The position numbers and the translations under genes are program-made. The notes beneath the pieces are model-generated. The model was not told where the DNA came from. It saw nothing but the letters and a program-made list of their open reading frames with translations, and searched no databases. 25,250 bases of DNA from UBA7236 sp964638865 (GTDB taxonomy: Bacteria; Bacteroidota; Bacteroidia; Chitinophagales; BACL12). Below are positions 25,250-25,250 of the stretch, piece by piece. The stretch is taken from contig CAZXBG010000045.1 in assembly GCA_964638865.1 (NCBI GenBank), positions 1-25,250 of the forward strand. Direction: 5' to 3'. Within the stretch, counting starts at the first letter, position 1. Every line of letters begins with the position of its first letter.

Positions 25250-25250
25250 G

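Overview
The window comes from an AT-rich genome of the phylum Bacteroidota; the exact order is not decidable from this sequence. The case rests on several things: the Bacteroidota-type order of the respiratory genes (alternative complex III followed directly by an aa3 oxidase with two subunit III genes), TAnnTTTG-type promoter boxes, mostly weak Shine-Dalgarno signals, and a phosphate-selective (OprO/P-like) outer-membrane porin. Two runs of exactly 100 N (18442-18541 and 22131-22230) show that this is a scaffolded draft or metagenome assembly.

Region 1 (1-1557): one minus-strand lipoprotein of unknown function with a TPR-like start, a weak terminator behind it, and a 230-bp divergent intergenic region. 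That region holds a 19-bp interrupted palindrome and a promoter box for the respiratory operon.

Region 2 (about 1553-18159): one long plus-strand respiratory operon. It encodes quinol:cytochrome c/acceptor oxidoreductase (alternative complex III; actA, actB, actC, actD, actE, actF), cytochrome c oxidase subunits II and I, heme O synthase (ctaB), two tandem subunit III proteins, a small subunit IV-like membrane protein, and an assembly tail. The tail has a degenerate SCO-like protein, a canonical SCO protein, a DUF420 membrane protein and a small CxxC membrane protein. Quinol electrons would enter at ActC/ActB, pass through the ActA hemes and ActE, and reach CuA of subunit II. Subunit II has no fused cytochrome c, but ActA carries an extra fused mono-heme domain. 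The architecture fits an ACIII-aa3 supercomplex such as the one known from Flavobacterium johnsoniae. No heme A synthase is encoded here.

Region 3 (18160-18914): a non-coding stretch with two identical 260-bp copies of a fold-back (nested inverted repeat) element on either side of the first assembly gap.

Region 4 (18915-22120): a divergent pair, an SDR-family oxidoreductase (minus) and the replication-restart helicase PriA (plus).

Region 5 (22121-25250): after the second gap, an OprO/P-like porin and an SLC13/DASS-type transporter with two RCK_C domains, a likely outer plus inner membrane anion uptake pair. The window ends in an 11-bp inverted repeat. The most notable observations are the six-heme two-helix ActA, large periplasmic insertions in both CoxB and ActF, the SCO paralogue in which Cys replaces the copper-ligand His, an EF-hand-like loop in the DUF420 protein, the CxxC mini-protein, and the fold-back repeats.
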